DNA of 64,000 nt, from contig NZ_QJKC01000005.1 of assembly GCF_003202035.1 (NCBI RefSeq), positions 1 to 64,000 of the forward strand, given 5' to 3'. Of this stretch, positions 28,080 to 36,168 are shown in pieces (positions within the stretch are counted from its first letter, which is position 1; each line of letters starts with the position of its first letter). This DNA is from Aquitalea magnusonii (GTDB lineage Bacteria; Pseudomonadota; Gammaproteobacteria; Burkholderiales; Chromobacteriaceae). The position numbers were made by a program, and so were the translations under genes. The notes under the pieces were generated by a model. It was not told the origin of the DNA. It did no database searches and was given only the letters and a program-made list of their open reading frames with translations.

Positions 28080-28562
28080 TTAATTGTTAGAATTTTCGCG
28101 GCCACTAGAAACCACCACCTGGCATGCCTGCAGCTGCTTTACAACATCATCCGCCTCAGCGGCTAGTCGTAGAGCAGCGTCTCCATGCGCCGCAAGAAAG
28201 TCGCCTGGCGCGGATGCATCACGTCGGCCGGAGCCGGCGATAGCTGCGGGCAGCTTCCCGGCGCGGACGGCAGCGAGCTGCTGGTCACGCAGCCGGGCAG
28301 CAGCACGCAGCCGAGCAAGAGCGCCATCAAGATCTTTTTTTCCATCACTCAATCCCTTCTGATATTCAGCACTTGCTGCAGCATCACTTGCTGCAACCTT
28401 ATGCTCGATGACACGCGCATTCTGTACTGCAACAGTTACGCCACGCGCAGCCGAGACATCCGCCTTTGCACTAGCAATCACAGGTCGATCTACTGCACCA
28501 CGCACCCACACCCCAACACCAACCAGGGCAGCAATAACACCAACGACGATAAATACCCGCAT
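28080..28562 (-). CDS. i-spanin (Rz-like)
   Basis: Inner-membrane spanin subunit for the last step of lysis, disrupting the outer membrane with Rz1. The 160-residue protein has one N-terminal transmembrane helix (MRVFIVVGVIAALVGVGVWV) and a long helical periplasmic part rich in Ala, Lys and Asp with heptad-like spacing, typical of Rz. It overlaps the end of the preceding small membrane gene. A separate lipoprotein frame (Rz1) is wholly nested inside it. ATG 28562 is preferred over the GTG at 28571, as GGTGG lies just before it. Confidence 0.82.
   Translation of the reverse strand: MRVFIVVGVIAALVGVGVWVRGAVDRPVIASAKADVSAARGVTVAVQNARVIEHKVAASDAAASAEYQKGLSDGKKDLDGALARLRAAARLRDQQLAAVRAGKLPAAIAGSGRRDASAPGDFLAAHGDAALRLAAEADDVVKQLQACQVVVSSGRENSNN
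28163..28348 (-). CDS. o-spanin lipoprotein (Rz1-like), nested in Rz
   Basis: A 61-residue protein in a different frame entirely inside the Rz gene. It starts MMEKKILMALLLGCVLLPGC, a charged, hydrophobic signal ending in a lipobox-type cysteine (Cys 14 or, more likely, Cys 20), and the rest is short and rich in proline and serine (SSLPSAPG, LSPAPAD), which is the standard Rz1 make-up. It would be anchored in the outer membrane and meet Rz across the periplasm. The nested arrangement is known from lambda and many other phages. Confidence 0.8.
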   Translation of the reverse strand: MMEKKILMALLLGCVLLPGCVTSSSLPSAPGSCPQLSPAPADVMHPRQATFLRRMETLLYD

Positions 28563-28563
28563 A

Positions 28564-28830
28564 TCAACCACCCTTTAACCGGGCCAGCGTGACGATCCCC
28601 GCCCATATCGCCGCCAGCAAACCAACAATCAGCCCCGTAACAAGACTGGTGATGATCTTGTCACTGATGCCATCCACACGCTTTGCCAGGCGAACAGCAC
28701 CATCAACCCCAGCCTCACGTAGCGCTTTTTCCGCCCCCTGCTTCGCCGCCTCCTCCAGCAACTCAGAAAACTGCTCACGCGGCAGCACAACAACGTCGTT
28801 GGGCATTGCGCAATGGTTATCACCGGACAT
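28564..28830 (-). CDS. Single-helix membrane protein in the lysis cassette
   Basis: An 88-residue protein. The N-terminal 60 residues are polar and helical (FSELLEEAAKQGAEKALREA), and one hydrophobic helix, IITSLVTGLIVGLLAAIWAG, is close to the C terminus. It lies between the endolysin and Rz and has AGGGG before its ATG. The position suggests a holin, antiholin or other lysis-timing protein. It has one helix only, so it would be a tail-anchored type and not a classical three-helix holin. The role is inferred from position. Confidence 0.6.
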   Translation of the reverse strand: MSGDNHCAMPNDVVVLPREQFSELLEEAAKQGAEKALREAGVDGAVRLAKRVDGISDKIITSLVTGLIVGLLAAIWAGIVTLARLKGG

Positions 28831-28839
28831 GAAAGACCC

Positions 28840-29457
28840 CTATTCTTTGAAGTAGATTTTGTATTTGGGACGGCGCACGACCATGACATTCCGGACATGC
28901 GTATTTGTGATATCTGCGAATGACTGGCCATAACCAGCTACACGCGACTTGCTTTGCGTACTTGAGCGCTCCATATGGCCAAACCAGCGGCCCGCAACAC
29001 AACCAGGCATTGCCTTACACTTTGCCCGGCGCTTCATCACTGAGCCCAAACCGGAGTTATAAGCGGCATCCATCATCGCCATACGATCCTCAGGCGATGC
29101 CGCCCAGCCTATCGCCCGGTACGATGTGCGATTTTTCAACACCACCGCCGCGAGCTGAAAGCGTGGATCATATGCATTCGCCCACGACCAACCCCGTAAT
29201 TCAGGATGAGCAGAAGCCAACTCAGCAACTGCATCAAAGCGTACCGAACCATCAGCCCGGTACGCTCGCGTAAATTGCCCCAGGCCGGCACCAAGCTCCC
29301 GGCTTGTCCGAAGCGTGGCAGCAGCCTGCCAGCCACTCTCTTGCTCAACCTGAGCCGCCAAAACAGATCTGGCCGGAATATCCGGCCAGTATTGTTGAAT
29401 CGACGTTGAGAGCAGAGGCAGCAATGCCAACGCACTTGCAGCTATCGGCCCAGCCAC
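28840..29457 (-). CDS. Phage endolysin, lytic transglycosylase-like
   Basis: A 205-residue muralytic protein. ARSVLAAQVEQESGWQAAAT carries the catalytic glutamate in the ES motif (about residue 39), and LGAGLGQFTRAYR is the following GxGLxQF motif of lytic transglycosylases. A later AAYNSGLG fits the same fold. The N terminus, SALALLPLLSTSIQQYW, is mildly hydrophobic and might help export, though holin-dependent release is more likely given the membrane genes on both sides. The frame opens with GTG at 29457, overlapping the upstream gene by 16 bases; no strong ribosome binding site is visible, so the start is unsure. Confidence 0.78.
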   Translation of the reverse strand: MAGPIAASALALLPLLSTSIQQYWPDIPARSVLAAQVEQESGWQAAATLRTSRELGAGLGQFTRAYRADGSVRFDAVAELASAHPELRGWSWANAYDPRFQLAAVVLKNRTSYRAIGWAASPEDRMAMMDAAYNSGLGSVMKRRAKCKAMPGCVAGRWFGHMERSSTQSKSRVAGYGQSFADITNTHVRNVMVVRRPKYKIYFKE

Positions 29458-29741
29458 AGCACTGTACCGATGATGATTGCGGCTACAAAAATTCGATCAG
29501 CCAGTACAACCAGCGCTGCACCAATAGGGCTTGCTATTGCCAGCTCAGCGACAAGCGACATATCGACATGAAACATGATTTTTCTGAGCAGCAAAGATAG
29601 GCCAACAACAGCAGGAATAATCAGGAGCAGTGCGCCCCAGGTAGATGCCAAAACTTGATCAAAACACACAAGACCAAGCACAGCAGGAACAATAAGCAGG
29701 AAAAGACGCAAATCAACAAATCGGCGAAGAATAATAAGCAT
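29442..29741 (-). CDS. Candidate holin (multi-helix membrane protein)
   Basis: A 99-residue, mostly hydrophobic protein with three to four predicted helices: about 10-27, 32-48, 62-80 and 82-97. It ends with a basic WLGR. It lies directly upstream of the endolysin and overlaps it, which is the normal place for a holin, the protein that forms holes in the inner membrane to release the endolysin. GGAGG lies 4 bases before the ATG. A hairpin with a T tract is just upstream. It is assigned by size, membrane pattern and position, not by a specific motif. Confidence 0.65.
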   Translation of the reverse strand: MLIILRRFVDLRLFLLIVPAVLGLVCFDQVLASTWGALLLIIPAVVGLSLLLRKIMFHVDMSLVAELAIASPIGAALVVLADRIFVAAIIIGTVLWLGR

Positions 29742-29754
29742 GCTGCCTCCACAA

Positions 29755-29777
29755 ATAAAAAAACCCGCGATTGCGGG
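29755..29777 (-). terminator. Hairpin with T tract before the holin gene
   Basis: CCCGC and GCGGG arms around GATT with an A run on the left, i.e. a T tract on the minus strand. It separates the tail-fibre gene from the lysis cassette and ends about 14 bases before the holin ATG. It is one of several such hairpins in the late operon. Confidence 0.75.
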
Positions 29778-29843
29778 ATATTTAAAAAATAAAATGCTTA
29801 ACTACCACTCAACATCACCCTTAATTTCAAAGGATGATTTCCT

Positions 29844-29954
29844 TCACTGACCCAACCAACATATGCAACGTATGTCAGGATCATTTGCCGACTGGCACGG
29901 GGCCACTACACTGCACTCCTGGCAGATGACTTCATCGGCGCTCAAAGTGATCAT
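29844..29954 (-). CDS. Tiny cysteine-rich protein
   Basis: A possible 36-residue protein just after the fibre gene with two cysteine pairs, CQEC and CIC, plus one single cysteine, suggestive of a small metal-binding knuckle. A GGAG is about 11 bases upstream, inside the end of the fibre gene. Short frames of this size can occur by chance; composition and tight packing are the only support. Confidence 0.3.
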   Translation of the reverse strand: MITLSADEVICQECSVVAPCQSANDPDIRCICWLGQ

Positions 29955-29959
29955 GCATA

Positions 29960-31279
29960 TCAGAACTCCGTTTCCGCATACATGGAGTGTAAATCCAACC
30001 CGACTGCAAGCGCTGTGGCGTTATTGCAGCGCCAGGCGCGAGGGGCGAGCAACGTAGCGTTAGCCGGCAGCGTGGCGCCCGCAGTACCTGGACCAACAGA
30101 CCCTTCCACGAAAGTACCGGTGTCCCTGCGCTCAAGGCGGTAATACACGACCCCATTGGCGCTCGACGGGCTGTATAGCGTGAAATCGTAGATCGGGCCA
30201 CCCGTGATGCCTGTATTGGACATCGGTGGAAATCCCGTGCCCAAAGCGATTGCCGTTTGTGCAGCACTGCCGCCGTACACGATATACAGCTGAGTGGCAT
30301 CTGCGGACAGCTGCGCGAGGCCGATAGAGTTTGTAAGCGTATTTGCTTCTACGTTTGTCGGAGGCGACACGTTGCTAGACATGCCCACGAATGCACGCGC
30401 CCCAGACACAGCCGCCGGATCAGAGAAATTCAGCCGCCAGGTGAACTGGAAACCACCATAACTGCCATTGCCCAGTGCGTACTGAGCTGTCGCGGTGTAG
30501 GTGCCCGACAATGAGCCGGCGGTCGTAGCACTGGTATAGCCGAGCCGGGTAGCCATACCCACCATGGTTCCTGCTGTTACAGTGCGTGGCGTTGCTGCAC
30601 CCACGCGAGTCTGCGACGGGAAGTTACCGTAGAACACACCGCTGGAGTCCACGTTGCCAGAAATCCAGCCACCTATCTTGCGGTCCCATTGGGCTACTTG
30701 TGATATGGCGCGATGACCCATGCTAGGCAGGTTTGCGTCGAGCGTGCGGCCGGCTATCGTCTGCCCGTATGTAAGCGCGCTGCCGGCGGCAGGAGCTGTC
30801 GGGATCGATGCCGCAAAGCGCACTGCGGAAGTCGCCGTGCTGCCGTTGACTTGCAGCTTGTCAGTTCCGTTGTCCGTTGCGGTGTTCAGCAATAGATTCC
30901 CGCTGGAAGGCAGGGACATTTGCAGCGCCCAGGTTACGGCAGAACCTGCAGCGCCAGGAGCGGAGTAGTACCACGCATGCACGCCGTTAGATACTGAGTA
31001 CAGTGACGCGGGGTTAGCGGTTTTCAGGGTCCACCCACTCGCCCCTACATAGGCGTTTTGCGATACCTGAAACGAAAGCACATTCTGCGAAATAAATGCT
31101 CCGCCTAGCAGTTCCATAGCACCCACGGAACTGCGCCAAGCACTGGCGGTGGTGCCCGCCGATATAGCTCCACTTGCGTTGAGGTTTCCAGCCACCTGCA
31201 GCGCGCTGGCACCATCGTCTGATGTGCTGGCACTGCCACCTACAAGCAGGCGGCCCAGCAGCCTTTTTAGTGTGGCCAT
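29960..31279 (-). CDS. Putative tail fibre protein
   Basis: A 439-residue protein in tail-fibre position, just before lysis. The N-terminal half has repeated small-residue segments of the type found in fibre shafts (LQVAGNLNASGAISAGTTA, LLLNTATDNGTDKLQVNGS); similar repeats in other fibres describe beta-structured trimers. The C-terminal half, from about residue 180, is a separate globular domain that may bind the host surface, with GNGSYGGFQFTWRLNFSD and a final TALAVGLDLHSMYAETEF. No enzymatic motif was seen. It is directly followed by the lysis genes. Confidence 0.65.
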   Translation of the reverse strand: MATLKRLLGRLLVGGSASTSDDGASALQVAGNLNASGAISAGTTASAWRSSVGAMELLGGAFISQNVLSFQVSQNAYVGASGWTLKTANPASLYSVSNGVHAWYYSAPGAAGSAVTWALQMSLPSSGNLLLNTATDNGTDKLQVNGSTATSAVRFAASIPTAPAAGSALTYGQTIAGRTLDANLPSMGHRAISQVAQWDRKIGGWISGNVDSSGVFYGNFPSQTRVGAATPRTVTAGTMVGMATRLGYTSATTAGSLSGTYTATAQYALGNGSYGGFQFTWRLNFSDPAAVSGARAFVGMSSNVSPPTNVEANTLTNSIGLAQLSADATQLYIVYGGSAAQTAIALGTGFPPMSNTGITGGPIYDFTLYSPSSANGVVYYRLERRDTGTFVEGSVGPGTAGATLPANATLLAPRAWRCNNATALAVGLDLHSMYAETEF

Positions 31280-31285
31280 ATCTCG

Positions 31286-32377
31286 TTACCCGTGGACAAC
31301 TACGCGCAGCGAGTTAGCTGCCGGTGCGGTGGGGAAGTTGAAAGTGACCACCGAGGTGCCGGTGGCCGTCCAGTCGGCTTCATACGCCTGGTTGGTGCTT
31401 GCGTCGCGGATAGACACAGTGATGTCCTGAGTACCCAAGCCGTGTGCAACAGCGATGCTGACAGAGCTGCCATCACCGATAGTCGCCGCGTACTTCCGAG
31501 CAGCCACCGCGGCGTCCAGATACACGCCAGTGCTGTCGGACACGATGCCTCCACCAGCTTTGGCGTTTACTGCGAACGATGCACCAGTCAGCGTCAAGCC
31601 GTAGCCCGCGCTGTATGCACTACCTGCGCCGAACTGCACGATGGACAGCGAGGTGGTGCCGAGGGTGATAGTACCGGTGGTGCTTACCTTCCACTGGCTC
31701 CCCCCGTAGGTAGTGCCCTGTTCAACCAGCCAGAACGCCTGCGGGGTGATAATGTCAACATCACGAGTCCATGCGCCGGCGGCCACCACATACACGCCGT
31801 TCTGGGTTGCTGCGGTCTGGCCAACCAGCAGCAGGCGCTGGCCTGCAGTCATCGCCACCCCGTCGACAGTCGGCAGACCAGACAGCGAGGCAATGTTGCT
31901 GGCAGCCAGCGCCACAACAGACGGCTTGTTATCGATACCGGCAGCAGATGCTTGAATCTGCGCCTGCACCCAGCTGTACTCAGCTGCATGTCCAGCCGCG
32001 GTAGGCGTGGCCAGTCCGGTCAGGGTGAAGCCAGCCATCGGGATGTTTGCAGACGGTGCAGCAAAGTCGCTGAGCTTATACGCTTTGACCGTCGTTGCCA
32101 GATCGCTGATGGTGCTCGAAAGTTGAGTGCCGGTATGGTTCGCCCGTGACAGAGGGTTAGTAGCCAGTGCGCTGATCTGGATAGAACCGTCAGTGAGCTG
32201 TGCGGCATCCGTGGGGCGCCATGCGGCGCCGCTCCAGACGTATGCCGTGCCAGTTGCAGTATTAGTGTAGACCTGGCCTACACCCGGGCTGGATGGAGCC
32301 GACGCAAGCGGGTGCAGCAGCGCGTTCTGCAGCTGCAGCTTGTTCAAATCGACGTGCGCGAGGTACTTGCGAGACAT
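31286..32377 (-). CDS. Tail fibre/tail-tip protein
   Basis: A 363-residue protein with AAGGAG ahead of its ATG. It contains phage-fibre segments: PSSPGVGQVYTNTATGTAYV and WSGAAWRPTDA (common in tail-fibre N termini), the LSRANHTGTQLSSTISDLA motif found in many fibre shafts, and LLLVGQTAATQNGVYVVAAG followed by AWTRDVD, a widespread fibre module. The C-terminal 80 residues (ISVRDAST-like, QDITVSIRDASTNQAYEADW) form another small beta domain found at fibre ends. It probably forms a trimer attached to the tail tip. Confidence 0.82.
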   Translation of the reverse strand: MSRKYLAHVDLNKLQLQNALLHPLASAPSSPGVGQVYTNTATGTAYVWSGAAWRPTDAAQLTDGSIQISALATNPLSRANHTGTQLSSTISDLATTVKAYKLSDFAAPSANIPMAGFTLTGLATPTAAGHAAEYSWVQAQIQASAAGIDNKPSVVALAASNIASLSGLPTVDGVAMTAGQRLLLVGQTAATQNGVYVVAAGAWTRDVDIITPQAFWLVEQGTTYGGSQWKVSTTGTITLGTTSLSIVQFGAGSAYSAGYGLTLTGASFAVNAKAGGGIVSDSTGVYLDAAVAARKYAATIGDGSSVSIAVAHGLGTQDITVSIRDASTNQAYEADWTATGTSVVTFNFPTAPAANSLRVVVHG

Positions 32378-32387
32378 GGTTTACTCC

Positions 32388-32726
32388 TTAACTAAGATAC
32401 GCTTCACCGCTGAACGGCGCTGCAAATGAGACGACTACAACTCCAGGCTCGGGATAGGTTACTTCCCCGAAGACTTCATCCCCGGCGCTATCGATAACCC
32501 GAACTCCAGGCTTGAACGCAAAATCGTGTGAAATTACCCACTCAGAAAGCAGGCCATCCTGTATGAATCGAACAGTAGATGCTGCTGTACCGGATACCCC
32601 AGGATCACCCTGCCTGCCCGGCGACCCCGGCGGCCCCGGAATACCCTCAACCACATGGCAAGGCTCCGGATCATCAACAATTGCAGTAATGACAAGCTCT
32701 TGCTCAACAACAACTGGTATATCCAT
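32388..32726 (-). CDS. Small tail protein with a collagen-like segment
   Basis: A 112-residue protein with a short collagen-type run of Gly-X-Y triplets, GIPGPPGSPGRQGDPG (about 29-44), then a beta-type domain with ISHDFAFKPGVRVIDSAGD and EVFGEVTYPEPGVVVVSFAA. Collagen-like triple helices are known in phage tail fibres, where they trimerise. GAGG lies a few bases before the ATG, and the gene overlaps the stop of the one upstream. It likely joins the fibre to the tip. Confidence 0.65.
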   Translation of the reverse strand: MDIPVVVEQELVITAIVDDPEPCHVVEGIPGPPGSPGRQGDPGVSGTAASTVRFIQDGLLSEWVISHDFAFKPGVRVIDSAGDEVFGEVTYPEPGVVVVSFAAPFSGEAYLS

Positions 32727-32727
32727 A

Positions 32728-33279
32728 TCAAACCTCTACAACCTCGAATGAACTACCCAATACCGTCCGCACCACTCCATCAGTCCAGCGCAACACCAAC
32801 TGAAACAGCAAAGGGCCAAGCGGCCACTGCCGTGTATCATCAGCAGACACGGTCACTAGAAATCCACCATCCTGCTGTGCAATGACTGCAGGGACTGCAA
32901 GTACCGGCCCACCAGGGCGGAAGAAGCGCGCTGATGCAGTTACACCAGAAAGATCCAGCGGCTGACCAAACTGCACTACCGCACCGCTGGTATATTTCGG
33001 CCAACCAATCCCAGAAAGATTGCTCAACTCCAGCCAGTCAGCATCTATTGCCGTTACCTGATGAAAGTCATCACCCAGCGGCGGGCGATTACGGGCAGTC
33101 AACCCAGGAAGGCTGACCCCAATGAATGCGACTCTCCAAACCGGAGGCAGCCCATGGTTTGGAATTTTCAACCGCGCACAGTCACTTGAAGCATCCACGC
33201 TAATAACTGCTCGTGACTGCAACTTCCCCGACTCCAGTCGAACATGCCGGCGGAAGGTATCTCCGCGAAGATGTTTCAT
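32728..33279 (-). CDS. Tail protein of unknown role
   Basis: A 183-residue protein starting MKHLRGDTFRRHV; AAGGG before this ATG decides the start over an upstream ATG that would lie inside a terminator hairpin. It is rich in beta-type sequence with LTARNRPPLGDDFHQVTAID and LLFQLVLRWTDGVVRTVL at the end, reminiscent of small tail-tip proteins. It lies in the tail-tip cluster between the large baseplate-type genes and the fibres. I do not recognise a family. Confidence 0.6.
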   Translation of the reverse strand: MKHLRGDTFRRHVRLESGKLQSRAVISVDASSDCARLKIPNHGLPPVWRVAFIGVSLPGLTARNRPPLGDDFHQVTAIDADWLELSNLSGIGWPKYTSGAVVQFGQPLDLSGVTASARFFRPGGPVLAVPAVIAQQDGGFLVTVSADDTRQWPLGPLLFQLVLRWTDGVVRTVLGSSFEVVEV

Positions 33280-33293
33280 GAGTACCCTTAAAT

Positions 33294-33316
33294 AAAAAAG
33301 CCCGCTTTTGCGGGCC
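33294..33316 (-). terminator. Hairpin with T tract
   Basis: GCCCGC and GCGGGC arms around TTTT with an A run on the left (T tract on the minus strand). It ends about 15 bases before the start of the 183-residue tail protein. Confidence 0.8.
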
Positions 33317-33361
33317 TCTAAATAAGACAAAATTACTATTCCATCATGCTAGCCAGCATAA

Positions 33362-34048
33362 TCAACTAGCCACCACGCGCACCTCACTCATGATGTATGC
33401 CACACAGTTCATACGATCCAGAAACGCATCAAAGTGCCATGTAACAAGACCGCCCGTACCCATGGTCGGCCAGTTCACTGCACTACCATCCTTCATTTTC
33501 CAGCGGCCTGCAGTACCGCCAATCTGAACAGGGCTTCCGCCATTGCGAACCAGGGTCACCCGGAAACGGTCACCCGGAAAAATTGAATCAGGTGACAGCA
33601 TTAAAAAGACCGGGTCCGGGCTATCGTATGCGCTGAGATCAATTGATTGTGCTGGCCAGTCGATCTGCAGATTGGACTGATACATGCCTGCCCCGACCCA
33701 GTGTGGATAACCCATGGCGGCTTGCAACATCGCGGCCGTCACCGTCACAAACACCCGGCAGGGTATGGCGTCCCAGCTGATGGAGTTTTGGTCCACCCAG
33801 TTGCCGGACAGCATGACCGGCTCGACCCCACGGATGATCTGGTCTTCAGATACCCGCAGCTCAATGATTTCGCGCTGACTGCCGTCAATGGCTTCAATCG
33901 CTACGCGCATCGCGGTATGCCCTACAAGCATCTCACGCGTAGGGCTGGCATTCGGCCACACCGCAGCCACAAAGTTACTAGCGTTGCCAAAGGCCTGCTG
34001 ATCCAGCCCGGACAGGGTCACATCAGAGTTGTTAAACATCGAAAACAT
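33362..34048 (-). CDS. Tail-tip/baseplate protein of unknown role
   Basis: A 228-residue protein with GGGAGG before its ATG, so the start is well supported. It has MREMLVGHTAMR-type and IDGSQREIIELRVSEDQI segments, and a beta-rich C terminus with FLMLSPDSIFPGDRFRVTLV. No known domain is recognised. It sits between the 469-residue and the 183-residue tail genes in the leftward tail operon, so a structural role in the tail tip is likely. Confidence 0.6.
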   Translation of the reverse strand: MFSMFNNSDVTLSGLDQQAFGNASNFVAAVWPNASPTREMLVGHTAMRVAIEAIDGSQREIIELRVSEDQIIRGVEPVMLSGNWVDQNSISWDAIPCRVFVTVTAAMLQAAMGYPHWVGAGMYQSNLQIDWPAQSIDLSAYDSPDPVFLMLSPDSIFPGDRFRVTLVRNGGSPVQIGGTAGRWKMKDGSAVNWPTMGTGGLVTWHFDAFLDRMNCVAYIMSEVRVVAS

Positions 34049-34060
34049 ATAAACCTCCCG

Positions 34061-35470
34061 TTAAACCCAACACAGCTGTTCTGCAAGCGTACTGCCGGCA
34101 GCTGGAACACTGACCGCAACTTGCCCGGTAACCGGGTGCTTGCTGGCGTAGACAAACTGAAACTTGTTCCCTTGCTGAAATGACAACCGCTGAGCCTCGC
34201 TGAGGCTCCCCTGGTTCAGCTTCTGACCGGTCACAACATCGACAAGCTGCCATTTTGCGGACTCATTATCCGACCACGCTGCAACCAGCAGATCCCGCGC
34301 TAGTGAGTAGCACCCCATCCATACAACGGCATCATCCCCATAATTAAGTCCGCCGCCGGCCTGCAGGGGCTTACCATTACTATCGGCATCAACACCAGTC
34401 GCGCTCATGACCACCCAGCTGTCCCAAATATCCTTATCCCACACAGCGCTGATGACCTCTGCTCCCCCAAACGTGATCCTTGTAGTCACCCGGCGATGCA
34501 CCTTGTTGCTGACACGGACAGACCAAAGTTTGGTTTCAAGGTAGGAGTAAGGTACACAGGCATAGTCTTGCGTCAGAACGCTATGGGCCTCGCAGGTGAT
34601 CGGCTGTGGCTGATCATCCCGGTAGGCATAGCCGACGATGCGACTATAGGTATGATCATGTGGGTAATAAGCGGTGACGTTGGTTGCCATCGGCTGGATA
34701 GCTAAGCGATTGGCCGTCATGCCGTATTGCGCATCACAGGAGCGTGCGGGCTGCGTATAGTCCCGTAGCTCAAGTCCACCGCCCTCTACAGGTACAGCTT
34801 GAGTGACCGTAAAGCTATTAAACTGCGTGGGAAGGCTGCTCGTATTCGGCAGCTCTGCCATGGATATCTGTGGCGTGCCACCGACTGGCCAGGTCACCGT
34901 CATTTCAAAAAAACGGCACTCTGCAGACCACAATTTCATGCCGATGTTATCGCCACCCAATACCGTGCTGGCCGCAAACACAGCACGGTGGCCAGCTACG
35001 TCCAATAGTTTCCAATAGAGCGGCTCATTGATTGCCGGAATACCGGTCACACTATGTATTTGTTGCGACGGCCAGATCGTCCACCAGATTGCCTTTATGC
35101 CACCACCCGGGATGGTGATCGCAAGATTCCGGTTGGTGCCAAAACTCATGAATACCGCAGCATCACCGCGATAGCCGGGCTCAGTCATCAGCTGCTGGCC
35201 ATACAGCTGCCCACCCGACACGATGGCATAAGGCAACCAGTAGCGGCCGGCAGCCTGCTCAGTAGCGGCATCGGGATCGGTACCTGCAACAAAGCCAGGC
35301 ACCGATACGGCATAGCAAAAACCTGTCCCAGGGAAAGCATAGCCATCCTGCTGCAGGCCATTAGCCATGGTGACCGTGCCGTTTTTACACAGCCCGTGTA
35401 CGGCATGTCCGAGGCGATTAATCTGCAGCGGCAGGGGGCCGCCAAGATCAGGAGGCGGTAGGCTGGGCAT
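34061..35470 (-). CDS. Large tail-tip protein of unknown role
   Basis: A 469-residue protein starting MPSLPPPDLGGPLPLQ, overlapping the preceding gene by 23 bases. The sequence is beta-rich and long enough for a beta-propeller or adhesin-like fold (repeats of aromatic and Gly-Asp pairs such as NYGDDAVVWMGCYSLARDLL and VSNKVHRRVTTRITFGG). No catalytic motif was identified. Its place among tail-tip genes suggests a structural or receptor-binding part. The function is not assigned. Confidence 0.6.
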   Translation of the reverse strand: MPSLPPPDLGGPLPLQINRLGHAVHGLCKNGTVTMANGLQQDGYAFPGTGFCYAVSVPGFVAGTDPDAATEQAAGRYWLPYAIVSGGQLYGQQLMTEPGYRGDAAVFMSFGTNRNLAITIPGGGIKAIWWTIWPSQQIHSVTGIPAINEPLYWKLLDVAGHRAVFAASTVLGGDNIGMKLWSAECRFFEMTVTWPVGGTPQISMAELPNTSSLPTQFNSFTVTQAVPVEGGGLELRDYTQPARSCDAQYGMTANRLAIQPMATNVTAYYPHDHTYSRIVGYAYRDDQPQPITCEAHSVLTQDYACVPYSYLETKLWSVRVSNKVHRRVTTRITFGGAEVISAVWDKDIWDSWVVMSATGVDADSNGKPLQAGGGLNYGDDAVVWMGCYSLARDLLVAAWSDNESAKWQLVDVVTGQKLNQGSLSEAQRLSFQQGNKFQFVYASKHPVTGQVAVSVPAAGSTLAEQLCWV

Positions 35471-35780
35471 AGTTAAACACCACCTCCCTGGCAGATTTAT
35501 CTTTCATCACAACGCTTTTGATTGGCTGATATGCAATCTGCAGCAGCCCATCCGACGTGACTGCCTGCACAGTCGGCCAGTAGCTTCTGGACTGCTCGGT
35601 CAGCGGCGAGTCAATCCCACCGCTGCCAGCCGTACCAGCCGGCTGAGTGGCGGTTCCTTTTGCAGTGGCACCGGGAATCCCTCCCCGCGCCGGCAGCGCC
35701 GGTAGCCGCTTGGCTGAGGCAGCCGGCTGCTGCAGCGCCTTGCCGATAATGTCGGCGTCCTGCTTGCTCATCCCGCTCAT
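35448..35780 (-). CDS. Small tail-associated protein
   Basis: A 110-residue protein opening MSGMSKQDADIIGKALQQPA, then a proline- and glycine-rich middle (PARGGIPGATAKGTATQPAG) and a short folded end, LQIAYQPIKSVVMKDKSAR. The start overlaps the stop of the gene upstream by four bases (ATGA). The flexible middle suggests a linker or adaptor. No family is recognised. Confidence 0.55.
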   Translation of the reverse strand: MSGMSKQDADIIGKALQQPAASAKRLPALPARGGIPGATAKGTATQPAGTAGSGGIDSPLTEQSRSYWPTVQAVTSDGLLQIAYQPIKSVVMKDKSAREVVFNYAQPTAS

Positions 35781-36166
35781 AGCGACACCTCTTTCACTTC
35801 GCTACTGCTGATCGTCAAGCCGGCATGAGAGCCCGTGCTGAGACCAGCACAATCCACCTGCAGCCAGATAGCGACCAGGTCATCCAGTTGGGCAGCCAAT
35901 GCCAGATCGGCACCCGGCACTGCGCTGCTGAGATCCGCTTGGGTTAGTGCCAGCCGAAACGCGGCAGGCTGGACGTCGCCAGTCGAGACGACAGATAAGC
36001 GGATCGGCTGGCCATCCGTCGACATTGTCCGCACGCCAGCAGCCGGGCCAACATACAGCCGCTGCTGGAGTGGACTGGCCAGGGTATCGTTAATACCAGC
36101 TAGCGCCAGCTGGGTCACTGGCTGGGTTCGGGCGGCGTCGTAATACAGTGCAAAAGAGAGCGACAT
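35777..36166 (-). CDS. Small tail protein
   Basis: A 129-residue beta-type protein, MSLSFALYYDAARTQPVTQ, with GAGG before the ATG. It ends with SHAGLTISSSEVKEVSL and lies directly after the 741-residue hub-like gene with only 2 bases between them. It is likely a minor tail or baseplate part; no family is recognised. Confidence 0.55.
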   Translation of the reverse strand: MSLSFALYYDAARTQPVTQLALAGINDTLASPLQQRLYVGPAAGVRTMSTDGQPIRLSVVSTGDVQPAAFRLALTQADLSSAVPGADLALAAQLDDLVAIWLQVDCAGLSTGSHAGLTISSSEVKEVSL

Positions 36167-36168
36167 AG

